A stretch of 31,609 nucleotides of DNA from Phytophthora quininea. Its lineage: Eukaryota; Oomycota; Peronosporomycetes; Peronosporales; Peronosporaceae. The notes below the pieces were generated by a model. The model saw nothing but the letters and a program-made list of their open reading frames with translations, was not told where the DNA came from and did not search any database. Positions 13,933 to 23,596 of the stretch are shown here, in pieces. The stretch's first letter is position 1, and each line of letters opens with the position of its first letter. The position numbers were made by a program, and so were the translations under genes. The DNA is taken from positions 1-31,609 of the forward strand of contig JAAVTG010000803.1 of the NCBI GenBank assembly GCA_011947345.1, written 5' to 3'.

Positions 13933-14287
13933 AGCAGACACACAACACAACGCAAACAACGTCAAACACGGCCGCAGCCGACGTAAAGGTAAAAACAACG
14001 CTGCATTATGTCTCTCCTCCTCTTGTCGTTAAACTGGGCGTCCCAGTCCACGGACACCCTGTACACCAGGCCTCTCCAGCCTCTTTTTGACGTCTGCTTG
14101 CTCCTCGCCATCGTCCCGCAGCAACTTGTTCGCGCAACTTGCCAATTTCTTCCTGTGATACACTACTACTTGGTCCTCGGAAATGAAAGGCCCTCCACCC
14201 GGTCCCACCCTCTGCGTCGCAACGAGTCTCTTGACCTTGCAACCGCGACAGTGTGTTTTTCTTGTTTGTCGCCCAGCGTCCACATCT
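13933..14287. other. Convergent 3' intergenic region
   Basis: This stretch separates the stop codons of the dynein (plus) and the PX gene (minus). I see no conserved coding frame. It must hold both 3' untranslated regions and polyadenylation signals, but none is distinctive. Confidence 0.5.
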
Positions 14288-15247
14288 CTAATACGAGTCC
14301 ATCGAGATGGTGGACGCTCGCGAGGAGGCCGGCATGAACATGCTGTCGCGCATGCTCGGGGTGAGTGTGGAGATGCTCTCTCGGGAGCCGACGCTGTACG
14401 AGCGGTCCGAGCGCTTGCTCTTGCGCTTGTACACGCACGTGTCCTTATCTATCCGGATGCCCCACTGGAACTCGTCCGCCTTCGTTACCACGTCCAGGAA
14501 CTCGTTGAGTTTGGCGATGCGGTCAATAATCAGCTGGTCCGAGAAAAAGCCCGTGAGCGACTGCGTCTGTAGCTCCGGGATGTCGTGCTCCGAGTTGGGG
14601 TTTTTGGCCTTGAGCGTCGCGGCCAGGTTTCTAAGCAGCACATACACGTCTTGTTAAAATATCTAGCCTGACAAGTAAGAAGAACACGTCGCCGACGTAC
14701 AAGAAGGTGCTGTATCGATGCCAGAGCACCAATGTGCCGCGAATGTCTGTCTCGATCTGCAGCTTGTACTCGACGTACTGTCTGCCCTGCTTGGTCTTAA
14801 TCCGACTGCAAAGACCCGAATTGCCGGTTAGAAATGACGACCAGCATCCCATTAGTTCCATTTCCATACCTGTCCACGACCTTGGCCGACAGCAGCGAAA
14901 TCTCGCGCATCTGGTCGATCTTGGTCTGGTACGAGTCGAGCGTCTGCCGCAGCTGCACGTGCTCGCGGCGCAGGTCCACACTGGCGTTCTGCAGCGCCAG
15001 GTTCAGGATGGAGGCGCGCAGCTTCTCGTTCTCCTCCTCCAGCTGCCGCTTCTGAGCCGCGGCCAGGGCCGCCTGCTCCTCATACTGGCGGGCTGTCTCC
15101 TCGGCCTTGGCCACCTTGTCGGCGGCGTCCGACAGCACGCGCTCCGTGCGCTTCGTGGGGTGCCCATGCTCTGCGTCCCGGTGTGCTGTCTCGGCAAGGA
15201 AGAAGGCCCCCGACTCGAGTGCCGTGCGCTTCCTGCGGGCTACTGAA
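14288..15247 (-). CDS. Coiled-coil PX-domain protein, homologous to the PX-myosin tail (5' end unresolved)
   Basis: The structure is complement(14288-14630, 14701-14805, 14870-15247). Intron 14806-14869 has GTATGG...TTTGCAG and intron 14631-14700 has GTACGT...GCTTAG; both joins restore the frame. A long acidic/basic coiled coil (DKVAKAEETARQYEEQAALA and onward) is followed by AKVVD, then a PX domain: GRQYVEYKLQIETDIRGTL, HRYSTF at the first PX arginine site, and IIDRIAKLNEFLDVV in the last helix. A Ser-rich tail ends in STISMDSY. PX domains bind phosphoinositides on endosomal membranes. Helix and PX match the tail of the myosin at 31148-31609 closely, but no motor domain lies upstream. No in-frame ATG precedes the coiled coil: the frame runs back to a TGA near 15277, and CAG at 15248-15250 could be an acceptor for an upstream first exon. 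It could be a stand-alone PX protein or a headless myosin paralog. Confidence 0.75.
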
Positions 15248-16294
15248 CTGGGCCAACGTCGCGACGTTCAGTTTCTGACGGCGAGTTTCAGCCAATTAGA
15301 AGAAGGGTAAACTAATAGGGAACGGTTAACCCTTCGTGATTTGCAAATGGGCAACATGCAGACGTTTGCATTGCGAGGCAGAGGGCACCACAGGCAGCAC
15401 ACACACACACCTGCGACGCGCGCAACCTGTCGAGGAAGATGTGGTGCAGAAGTTAGAGCTGACACGAATTGCTGGTGGAGTGGACGGCAACGATGATCAG
15501 GAGACTTTGCAGGTGTTACCCATTTTTTCAACGTTGTCCACTGCGACCCATTTGCTCAGCGTCGCGTTGTGAAGCGTGCCGGCCACGTCAGCTGGTCGGT
15601 TGTCTCGTGTGTTGCCTGCGGCCTGATCTGCTTTCGACCGCGCCAAGCTCTGCAGTGAGCTTGGAGGTACAATACAATTATCTTCCTATTAAGCGATGGC
15701 TGCGAGTTGCTGCCTCGCGGCCAGGGTCTCAATGACAGAAATGCGTTAGCTACTTTTGCATCGGAGCTCTTTGTGCTTGTTTCCATCCCCGCCGCCGACG
15801 CGAACGCATTTTCCACTGGCTACAAAACTTCGGTGCGGCACGACGCAGTTTGCCACCGTCAGACGATCGGCTAGAGCCGGGCGAGCAAGGGGCGGCCAGG
15901 CAGATCGATGGCCGCTGGCGTTGACCACATCGAGCGCCTGCCTCAAGCCTGCTGCGCTTTTGCCAAGGAATCGCTTCCGACCTTTGCGTGCTGCACCTCA
16001 ATATGAACGGGTACATCGTGAAGATTGACCTTTTCCCGGTCATTTTGCAGCAAGTATCTGTCGCTCCTTTGCCGGACACCGTCGAAACTTGGTCATTACG
16101 GAGTCAAGTAACAGAGCGTAGCATCGCATCGACAAGGCGACGCGAACTGTTGTTAAAGAACGAAAGCTTGCAGACGACGTCTCCGCGTTTCGAATGAAAA
16201 TTAGGAAAAAATAAAATAACTTATGTACATTCAGTAAAATGTATAATTTTGACTGTGTAATTTATTAAACTCTTTGTGCAGGCACCATGTTCTA
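15248..16294. other. Gene-poor region upstream of the PX gene
   Basis: Only short uncorrelated frames are present, none with a recognisable motif. It probably holds the first exon and promoter of the minus-strand PX gene, which I could not place. A minus-strand ATG near 15356 is followed by 18 codons and a possible GTTAAC donor, but nothing confirms it. The last 100 bases before 16295 are AT-rich. Confidence 0.4.
15398..15411. repeat. (CA)n microsatellite
   Basis: A run of seven CA units lies in the upstream region of the PX gene. Slippage would make its length polymorphic. Confidence 0.85.
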
Positions 16295-16372
16295 CAGTGC
16301 TCGCTAGGCTTTGTGAGCATGATGGTTTTCGGCTTCAGCTCGGCCAATTTCAGCCCAGATTGTACTACCATA
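16295..16372 (+). repeat. Tc1 left inverted repeat, outer part
   Basis: This matches the complement of 19533-19610, with few substitutions and a 10-base deletion between two copies of TTTCAGCC. It ends at the TA where the pogo element entered. Confidence 0.88.
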
Positions 16373-16398
16373 CCGACCCACCTTGCTTATAGCCGACA
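16373..16398 (+). repeat. pogo left terminal inverted repeat
   Basis: It is perfectly complementary to 18104-18129. The TA immediately outside is the target duplication. Confidence 0.93.
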
Positions 16399-16402
16399 CC
16401 TG

Positions 16403-16416
16403 CTTGTAACGGACAG
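16403..16416 (+). repeat. pogo subterminal direct repeat, copy 1
   Basis: CTTGTAACGGACAG occurs here and again at 16468-16481, 65 bases away, in the same orientation, between the terminal repeat and the transposase start. Subterminal repeats are plausible binding sites for the CENP-B-like DNA-binding domain; that role is inferred. Confidence 0.6.
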
Positions 16417-16467
16417 GTCACATGTAGCCAATCAGAGATCTTTGATAGTAGGGTAAGGGTGACTCCT

Positions 16468-16481
16468 CTTGTAACGGACAG
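16468..16481 (+). repeat. pogo subterminal direct repeat, copy 2
   Basis: This is an exact second copy of CTTGTAACGGACAG. No third copy or inverted copy was seen at the right end of the element. Confidence 0.6.
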
Positions 16482-16556
16482 TCAGCAATCTCAGCCATTC
16501 ATTGTTATTTCCTGAAGCCAGCTAGAGCCATTTCAGCTTCGCGCCGGCCAAGCGCA

Positions 16557-18033
16557 ATGGCCAAGCGCAACTCCTACACCGCTGCTGAGAAGCTGGAAAT
16601 CGTCCAGCACTTGCAGCGCTACGATGACATTCGTGCCACTATTAACCTCTTTTTCAGCGATCTAGCTGTACACGCGTACGACAGTAGAAGAAAGCTTATC
16701 CTAGAATGGCGTCAGAAGGAAGAAGAGCTTGAACGTGCATGCAGCACAGGAAGAGGCTCACAGCTCAAGAAGATTCGTCCTCCGGGCCACACCCGGGCGC
16801 TGTCGGCTGACGCCGAGCTCCGATTGGTCGCTTGGATCAACGAGCTGCGTGAGGAGGGTGTACCTGTCTCGAACCTAATGCTGAGGCTGCAGGCCTTAGA
16901 AATAGGGCGCGAAGAGGGCGCTGTAGGGTTCCAAGCATCGTGGTCGTGGTGCACTCGCTTGAAGGAAGACAATAGGCTGTCACTGCGGTGTCGGACGCGC
17001 CAAGGGCAGACGCAGCCGGCTGAACTCGACAAGATCCGAGCCGATTTTGCGCGCCTTGTACAGGCAACTATGCAAGAACTCGGCGTGTCCACAGTCTACA
17101 ATGCGGATCAATCAGGTAAACCAAGGTAATAAGATATTCTATTGTAAAGCCAGAACTAATAACATGTTGTTTGTGTCTAGCGGTATTTTTGAATATCTGC
17201 CCAAGAAAACAATAAATGCTAGTGGCGAGAAAACAGTTTGGGTGCGCTGCGGTGGAAAGAGTAAAGAGAGAGCTACAGCGATGCTTCTCGGCGACTCCGA
17301 GGGCTACAAATACACGCCATTCGTTGTATTCAAGTCGAAACCGTCTGACAACACAGCTACTGCGGCCAGCAACATCAGTCTGCGCAACGGTTTCGGCAAG
17401 ATTGTTTGGAAGGAGATCGAGAGCGTGCAAAAAGAGACTGGCCTACTGATCTACGGAAATGGAAAAGGTAAAACAATAATGCGGTACAAATGGCTTTTGA
17501 TTTATCTAACTGAAATCGTGTTTTCTAGCGTGGTGGAACAGATTTTTGTCAGTTGCGTTTTTACGTTTTCATTTTGCTGAGCGCCAATTCCCGAGAAACC
17601 TGTGCTGTTGCTGTGGGACGATTTTTCGGGGCATTGGACTCCCGACGTGGTCACCTACGCTCGCGGCATCAACGTAGTGCTACTGAAAGTCCTCCCTAAT
17701 GCTACTTCGGTTTGCCAGCCGACAGATGTGGCCTGGAATCGGCCCTTTAAGGACCGTATGCGTCTGTTCTGGGTGGGTGAGCTGCGTCGTCAGCTCCGCC
17801 AGCGGGAGCAGGGCGTGAAATTCCGCCTGAGGCCTCCATCTCGCTCTGATATTGCGAGATGGATCTGGCGCTCGTGGAACCTTTTGAGCTTAGCTATTAT
17901 AGCGTCCGACCACAAAAAGGCAGAAATCTACGTCTCGGATATAGATAGAGAGGCAAGCGAGGTGGTGGAGCGCCTGCAGGAACTGGGTGTCGCCGACGAC
18001 AATGAGCTGGACTCGGATGACGATTTTGAATAA
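16557..18033 (+). CDS. pogo/Tigger-type DDE transposase with two introns
   Basis: The exons are 16557-17115, 17181-17467 and 17529-18033; introns of 65 and 61 bp run GTAAAC...TCTAG and GTAAAA...TCTAG. The first residues (KRNSYTAAEKLEIVQHLQRY) are a psq/CENP-B-type helix-turn-helix, and a second DNA-binding helix-turn-helix lies about residues 70-150. The catalytic core shows all three acids: NADQS (first D), LLWDDFSGHW (second D) and QPTDVAWNRPFK (third D). The C-terminus is acidic (ELDSDDDFE). Two one-base losses break the frame, in TTTTT (17186-17190) and CC (17584-17585). Allowing for them the gene is exactly 450 codons plus stop, so the element may be intact. CATTCATTGTTATTT at 16496 resembles an oomycete initiator. 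Confidence 0.88.
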
Positions 18034-18103
18034 ACTTGCTTCCTTTGCTGTTGACTGTGTCTTTTTGTGTTCGAGTGCAAAAAACTCACTTCAAGATTAT
18101 ACT

Positions 18104-18129
18104 TGTCGGCTATAAGCAAGGTGGGTCGG
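18104..18129 (-). repeat. pogo right terminal inverted repeat
   Basis: This is the exact complement of 16373-16398, followed by TA at 18130-18131. Confidence 0.93.
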
Positions 18130-18131
18130 TA

Positions 18132-18265
18132 ACTTGTTTTTTCAAGGGCTTTCGATTGGCGCATGTTTCGTCGGCCAATGGCGAGTCAGTCAAAAGTTTT
18201 ACCAGAATATTACATATGACGGTGCGACAAAAGTAATGAACACAGTTTTGTCGGGTGGTAAGATT
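18132..18265 (+). repeat. Tc1 left inverted repeat, inner part
   Basis: This continues the arm begun at 16295 and matches the complement of 19389-19522, including CGATTGGCGCATGTTTCGTC and the block ending GGTGGTAAGATT. Confidence 0.88.
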
Positions 18266-18301
18266 AGAATTCAATCAGGTCAAAGCCCTCCAACGTCATT
18301 G

Positions 18302-19290
18302 CTAATACGAAATATATGCTCCCCTTTTCGTCAACACCTTGACAGAGCGCTTTTGCATCGAAAGTACCAGTGCTTCCAAAGTTGTAGTCGGGATAATATC
18401 CCACGCTCTCAGAATCGCCTTCTTGAGGTCTTCAACCGAGTTGTACTAGCGTCCTCCTGCGTACACATGCTGCTTCATTAATTCCCAGACGTTCTCGATC
18501 GGATTGAGGTCTGGTGACAGCGCTGGCCAATCGAGAAGACGAATTTCTTGGTCTTGAAGCCACTCCATTGTTACCCTCGACCTGTGGCATGAGGCGTTGT
18601 TCTGCTGAAAAATTTGCGTCTCCGTATCGATGAACGGTTGCAAACGCGTCGCTAGCGTCGAGATATACTTGGTCGAGTCCTGCTTGCCAGTTAGAATCTT
18701 CAATTCCGTCTTCTTTCCTCCAGCGAAGCCTCCCACACCATCACCGACCTACCACCTGTGTGGCGACGCATGTTGACGTGCTCAGGGCGTCTAGAATTCA
18801 CCCACTGGAATCGCATGCCATCTGGATCATCGAGGTTCCACATCTTCTTGTCGCTGAAGACGATATAGCACCACTCGAGGTCGTCCATGAGCGCCATGTC
18901 GGCAGCCCACTTCACACGTGCGTCGCGATGCCGTTTCATGAGCATGGGACCGGCCTCGATCTCCTTGTAGGTAAGCCAGTCGACGTCCTTGAGCACGCGC
19001 TGGATCGTGCGCACACTGCAGGCCAACTGGAGCTTGTTCTCCACCTTTGCCGCCGACAACTTCTCCGTGGAGACCGCTCTCAAGATCCTCCTCTTCTCGC
19101 GTTCGGTCACAGACGGAGGACTTCCTTGGCAAGGCTTGACGCGTTGCTTTGCAGGAGAGCTAACGACCTTGTGGCACGCCCCCAGAGACCGGTGGAGACC
19201 CGCAGCGATGGTTCTCAGCGGCACACCCGACGCAGAAAGCGACTTGATCGACTTGCGCTCTTGGTCCGTCAGTAATTTGCCTCTTGCCAT
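18302..19290 (-). pseudogene. Tc1-type transposase, inactive (catalytic Asp to Asn, in-frame stop)
   Basis: The start is the ATG at 19290 (MARGKLLTDQERKSIKSL), followed by paired helix-turn-helix domains. The DDE_3 core carries the first acid in VFSDKKMWNL. The second site reads QQNNASCH where the family has QQDNA, a GAC-to-AAC change. The third acid is in LSPDLNPIENVWE, with 34 residues between second and third positions (DD34E spacing). One base is missing in a GGG run (18732-18734, minus strand). An in-frame TAG at 18446-18448 precedes about 47 more family-like codons, ending at 18302 in GAYISY. With the missing base counted, the length is exactly 330 codons. The Asn substitution and the stop make this copy non-autonomous. 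Confidence 0.88.
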
Positions 19291-19388
19291 CCCGTTCGAT
19301 TCGAAAGTGGGCACAGCATTCACCAGTCCTTGGTCTTGGATCAAACGCAATTACAACGCGAAATAAATGGTTGGAACCAAACTTACGC

Positions 19389-19610
19389 AATCTTACCACC
19401 ATGACAAAACTGTGTTCTTTGCTTTTGTCTCACCGTCATATGTAATATTCTGGTAAAACTTTTGACTGACTCGCCATTAGCAGACGAAACATGCGCCAAT
19501 CGAGAGCCCTTGAAAACCAAATTATGATAGTACAATCTGGGCTGAAAACGGCTGAAATTGGCCGAGCTGAAGCCGAAAACCATCATGTTCACAAAGCCTG
19601 GCAAGTACTG
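19389..19610 (-). repeat. Tc1 right inverted repeat
   Basis: The uninterrupted 222-base arm ends in CAGT on the minus strand, next to TA at 19611-19612. It carries two adjacent TTTCAGCC copies where the left arm has one. Confidence 0.9.
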
Positions 19611-19699
19611 TACTACTGTCTACAGCAACCAATTTTACTAGCAGTATTTATGCCAAGCGTTCGCCACGTTAGAACGTGATGCTATTAAACGTTATAGCA

Positions 19700-20044
19700 T
19701 TACATCTCAATAAGCAACCAGATTAAGAATTGCAGCGCTAGATCAGACATTATTTCACCCAGACGCAAACCCTGGAAAACAGCGTCAAATCGTAACAAGC
19801 GTCCGATGTTGATGTTATTCGACCCAACCCACAAGAAATCTGGTTGAGACTAGAGTCGTAATCGTTGCGCAGCTCGCGCCAAATTCTCCTCGGTATTGTC
19901 ACCAAGGGCCGTACAAGCTCTATTGTAGTGCTGGTGATACGCACAATACGATAGCTTTGACCACCATGTGCTGGTAAGTTTCTCAGGTTTGTCTATGGAC
20001 TGCCCAGTGATGGCGGGCGATGTTATCCTAGTGTAGCTGCTCAA
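19700..20044 (-). pseudogene. Decayed ORF of unknown family
   Basis: One minus-strand frame runs for about 114 codons with a single TAG near 19855. It reads TWWSKLSYCAYHQHYNRACT, then NTEENLARAAQRLRL, the stop, and then SQPDFLWVGSNNINIGRLLR and further residues to a TAA at 19700-19702. The composition is protein-like on both sides of the stop, which suggests a gene or transposon remnant. No ATG opens it and I do not recognise the family. Confidence 0.35.
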
Positions 20045-20457
20045 TTACAGTCCCTCAGCCGTAAGCTTGAGCGACGCGCAGAATGTTTGCCCAATTGTAT
20101 TATTCCGTGGTTGTATTACCGATAACACGCTGGTAATCCTCCTAGTCTTGGCCGTGGATCGCTCTATGATCTATGATGATGGGCAAAGTTAGCCACTCGA
20201 AACGAAAACCGAACAGGGTTCCTCGCCCTTCCGGCCGACAAAGGCGGCGCGAGACTCCTATTGCCCTGTGGATGACTGCGTAGTCGTAGCAGAGCTCGGT
20301 CAGTCGCGTGCGCCGATCAGCACCCTTAAGATCATCTGCAACAGCTCTAGATCACTCGGGCTGTTGCAATCGCGCACTCCCTATGGTTGATGGATTGCCC
20401 GATATTTCTGTTCAAGACGTATAAAAACTGTAGGAGCATACTTGCCTCTTTTTCAGA
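20045..20457. other. No gene seen
   Basis: Only short random frames occur here. There is no repeat or motif I can support. Confidence 0.4.
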
Positions 20458-20890
20458 TTGGACAGTAAAAGCAAACGAAATGACCATGCGAGAGATGACC
20501 TCGTCAAATATCGAGTTCATCGGGACAGAAGCACGAAACCAGAATATAAGGAGTTGCTCACAGTGGTAGTTTCACTACGACAAGAACTCAAAGTGTGCCC
20601 TGCCGTTGAGCGTCGCCTTCGCAACAACATTCATCGAGTCCTCAGCGCCCGCTTTAGCAGACCATCGACTTGGACAGTGGCTTGCTAGAGGGATCGGAGC
20701 GGAAAAAGATTTTCATCATCCGCTGCCACGAAATACCGACTCTGTGAGCTTAAACGCAAAACGTGGGAAAGAAGCGACGGTGGCACAACCAATACGAGCG
20801 GAAGATCGCACTTCAGCCCTTCGAGTGGGACCTGTTGACGATCTCGCTGGACCAAACAAGCGTTGTTTTGGAGCCTTGATGGGTTCACAT
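20458..20890 (+). pseudogene. Possible decayed gene, basic-region/zipper-like start
   Basis: Protein-like segments are scattered over three plus-strand frames. DSKSKRNDHARDDLVKYRVH with downstream LRQEL vaguely resembles the basic region and zipper of oomycete bZIP proteins. YRLCELKRKTWERSDG (near 20740) and QYERKIALQPFEWDLLTISL (from about 20797) follow in other frames. The pieces keep order and orientation, as expected of one broken gene. The family call is weak. Confidence 0.25.
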
Positions 20891-21160
20891 TAAATGTGGG
20901 GACGAGTAGCGAGAACTGGCAGATCTGCCTCATCGCGCGCCGGGAGGTTGATCTGCGTCGGTGGTGTCACGATAACCTTCTCTGTTGAAAAGCGGGACGG
21001 TATCGAAAGGTGGTGTTGGCTCTCACATTTATCGAGTTCAAAAACACCGCAGATCCTGGGAAAAAATGAAAAATCTAAAACAATAAAAAATTCGGAGAAT
21101 ATATCGTGAATAAATTACGCATATTCGTACCAACATTCCGCCGGGTATTGCTCGCAGATT

Positions 21161-23596
21161 ATGGCCGACATGGAGCGGCGGCGCACGGTGGCTCCTGCGC
21201 CTTCCTCGACGCTCCCCACTGCACAAGACGACGCCGAGCTGCTGCTGAGCCAGGAATTCGACGAGGCCGAGTACGACGAGGAGACTGCGCTGGCGTTAGG
21301 AGTTTCTAAGCCCGGTGCCAAAGCCTCCAAGCCCATGCGGTTGCTTCAAAAGCCTCAGAAGGCGGCGGCGCTGAAATTCATTTCTAAAGCGCGGCGGAGC
21401 GGAGCCAAGACGTTTCTAATTGTCTGCAGCCTGTGGATTATGCTGGCGTTCGTGTGGATCCGCTGGCCAATGTATTACAGCTCGCTATACCCGGCACTAG
21501 AGGACGCGCTGGGGGACAAAATGGAGGTGGAGCCGCTGGTGGTTTCTATCGCCATGGTGCTGCCATTCCTAATCGCCGGGGTCATTTTTTACTGGAAGCA
21601 ACAATCCATCGGGACGTTGGAGCACTGGGGACAGAATCTGAAGCTGCTCAAGTGGCTTAGAAGCCATCCAAGTATCGGTAGAAGCTTCGGCTTGGACGCT
21701 GTCGATGTGCTGCTGATTGCTGGGTTTCTACTGCTGCAAATTAATCTAGTGGTAGGCAAACTATTCGTCGATAAGCAGAACGGCAAGTTGGCCAAGTCGG
21801 GGTACTTGGACCGCACAGTCCGAGCGTTCGGGATGAACGGGCTGTATGCAATGGTGCTGTCGGTGGTGTTGGTGGCGAGGCGGTCATTTCTGCACAAGTT
21901 CTTCGGCCTTTCGGCCGAGCGTGCTGCTCGGTATCATGTGCTTACGGGTCAGTTCGGAGTCCTCATGACGATTCTGCATGGCTTCGGATACATTCTAGTG
22001 TGGTACATGCAAGGCAAAGTGTTTAAAATGCTGATCCCGTGCAAGGGCGAAGACTGCACGCCAAAGCAGCGATACGGAACCGCTCGCAATTTCAACGGCC
22101 TGTTGGCGATGATTCCACTGCTGATTGTGGCGCTATCGTCGCTCGAGTGGGTGCGACGTCGTTACTTCCGACGATTTATCGTGCTGCATTGCTTGAGCGC
22201 GGTCTTCGTGATCTATACAGCACTGCACTACTACCCCGCGGCGTTCTGGCTTATCCCATCTATCGTCATGTACGTCATCTACCGTGTCGTGTCGGCTTTC
22301 GGACGTGGTCAAGCAAGCGTCATTTCAGCTACTGCTCTGAACGACAAAGTGTTTCAATTGGAGTTGCGACGATCTACTTCAAGAGGGTCAGACTTTCAAC
22401 CGGGGCAGTATGTGTACATTAAGGTGGACGCGATCGGAAAGAACGAGTGGCATCCGTTCACCATTAGCTCTAGTCCGCTACGCAACAGACATTCATTTGT
22501 GTTGGACGCTAAGGTCCAAGGCTCCTTCACAACGCAACTTCTTACGTTGATGAAGACTCAACAGCTACAAATCATGCATGTCGACGGCTATTACGGCTCC
22601 AAGATCGAGGTGCGATTGTGCTTTCTTGTTTGGGTTATCTGCGTTGTACTTACATTCTTTTATTGTCTGTAGTTGGCTCCGCATATGGTGTTAATTGCTG
22701 GAGGTAGCGGCATGACCCCATTCTTGAGTGTGCTTGATCATTTGCGGGCCCTGGCGGAGTCTGGGGATCGCGATGAGATGGTAATGGAAGAGGAGCTACC
22801 TCGTACTCTGTGGATTGTATGGACATGTCGTGACTTGCCCTTGCTAGAAGCCCATGCGGAGCTGCTTGATGCAGTCAATCGCTGCTCCCGCTGGAAATGC
22901 AAAGTGTGGCTGCATCTCACACACGCCGCTCGTGACGGAGATGGCTACGACGACGATGACGATGCTACTGAACCAGACGATTCGTCTGAAGATACTTCAC
23001 CGCGGGTTCAGCGATTCTACCCGGCTTCACTGCAACGTCATGCGTTCGCAGGACACGATTACATGCTTGGACTGCCGCTGTTTGTCGGGACAGCATTAGG
23101 CTGCATTCTGTTTATGGCGTGGGTTTTCAGTCTGAAGGAGTTTACAGCTCGATCGTTTGTAGGTAGGCGATTGCTGCTATTGTGTGCTGGCACACTAGGC
23201 GCTGTCGTTGGCGCTAGCTTGGTGTTGTATATGGTGCGTCGATTGAACACACGCAAAAGTGACGACGGTCGTGAAGCTGCTCTCGGCGTCGCCATCGGCG
23301 AGATGGAAGTGGAAAGCTTCGGCGTTTCGAGTCCAGCCCCGCCTGCTACTCCGCGTGCGTTTCCCACCCCTGCGCAATCGCTACTGAGTCGGAAGTTCTT
23401 TATCGAGAAGGAGCGTCCCGACCTTGGCGCGAGACTGCGGGATATCCATAGCGAGATTCGCGAGAACTACGGTATGATGGCGGAAGTCGAGTTGCTCGTG
23501 AGCGGTCCTGCAGAATTGCAATCGGACGCACTGCTGCAGTCACGTGAGCTCCAGGCGCCTGCTTTCCGTATGGACCAAAAGTCCTTCCTGTTGTGA
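21161..23596 (+). CDS. Ferric reductase / NADPH oxidase family membrane oxidoreductase
   Basis: The exons are 21161-22609 and 22673-23596; the 63-bp intron GTGCGA...CTGTAG joins KIE to LAPHMVL in frame, giving 790 residues. An acidic soluble N-terminus precedes the first membrane helix (about residue 86). The ferric-reductase domain has the four haem-ligand histidines, H259/H273 and H343/H356, with 13 and 12 residues between. The FAD motif HPFT is at 431-434 and the NADPH motif AGGSGMTPFLS begins near 492. It moves electrons from NADPH through FAD and two haems across a membrane, to ferric iron or oxygen. Two further hydrophobic helices (about 614-635 and 650-671) sit inside the NADPH-binding half, an arrangement known from plant FRO ferric reductases, which favours FRO-like over classical NOX. 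The NOX CGP motif is replaced by VSGP. No EF hands are present. This is the one large gene with no frame break. Confidence 0.9.
22610..22672 (+). other. Intron of the reductase gene
   Basis: The 63-base intron starts GTGCGA and ends GTCTGTAG. Splicing joins the FAD half to the NADPH half in phase 0. Confidence 0.88.

Larger units (their letters stand above)
16373..18129 (+). mobile_element. Complete pogo-type transposon nested in the Tc1 left repeat
   Basis: The 26-base terminal repeats CCGACCCACCTTGCTTATAG... (16373-16398) and their exact complement (18104-18129) are bounded by TA on both sides (16371-16372, 18130-18131). At 1,757 bp with one two-intron CENP-B/DDE transposase gene, this is the standard pogo layout. 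Removing the insert and one TA gives a continuous Tc1 arm that aligns with the right arm across the junction, which proves the insertion. Confidence 0.92.
16295..19610 (-). mobile_element. Tc1-type transposon with 212-222 bp inverted repeats, split by a pogo insertion
   Basis: The ends read CAGTGCTCGCTAGGCTTTGTG (left) and, on the other strand, CAGTACTTGCCAGGCTTTGTG (right). Each is flanked by TA (16293-16294 and 19611-19612), the target duplication of the Tc1/mariner superfamily. The right arm is 19389-19610; the left arm is 16295-16372 plus 18132-18265, interrupted by the pogo element. Between the arms is a broken transposase on the minus strand (18302-19290). Without the pogo insert the element is about 1.56 kb, normal for Tc1, although the terminal repeats are long. 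Confidence 0.9.
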
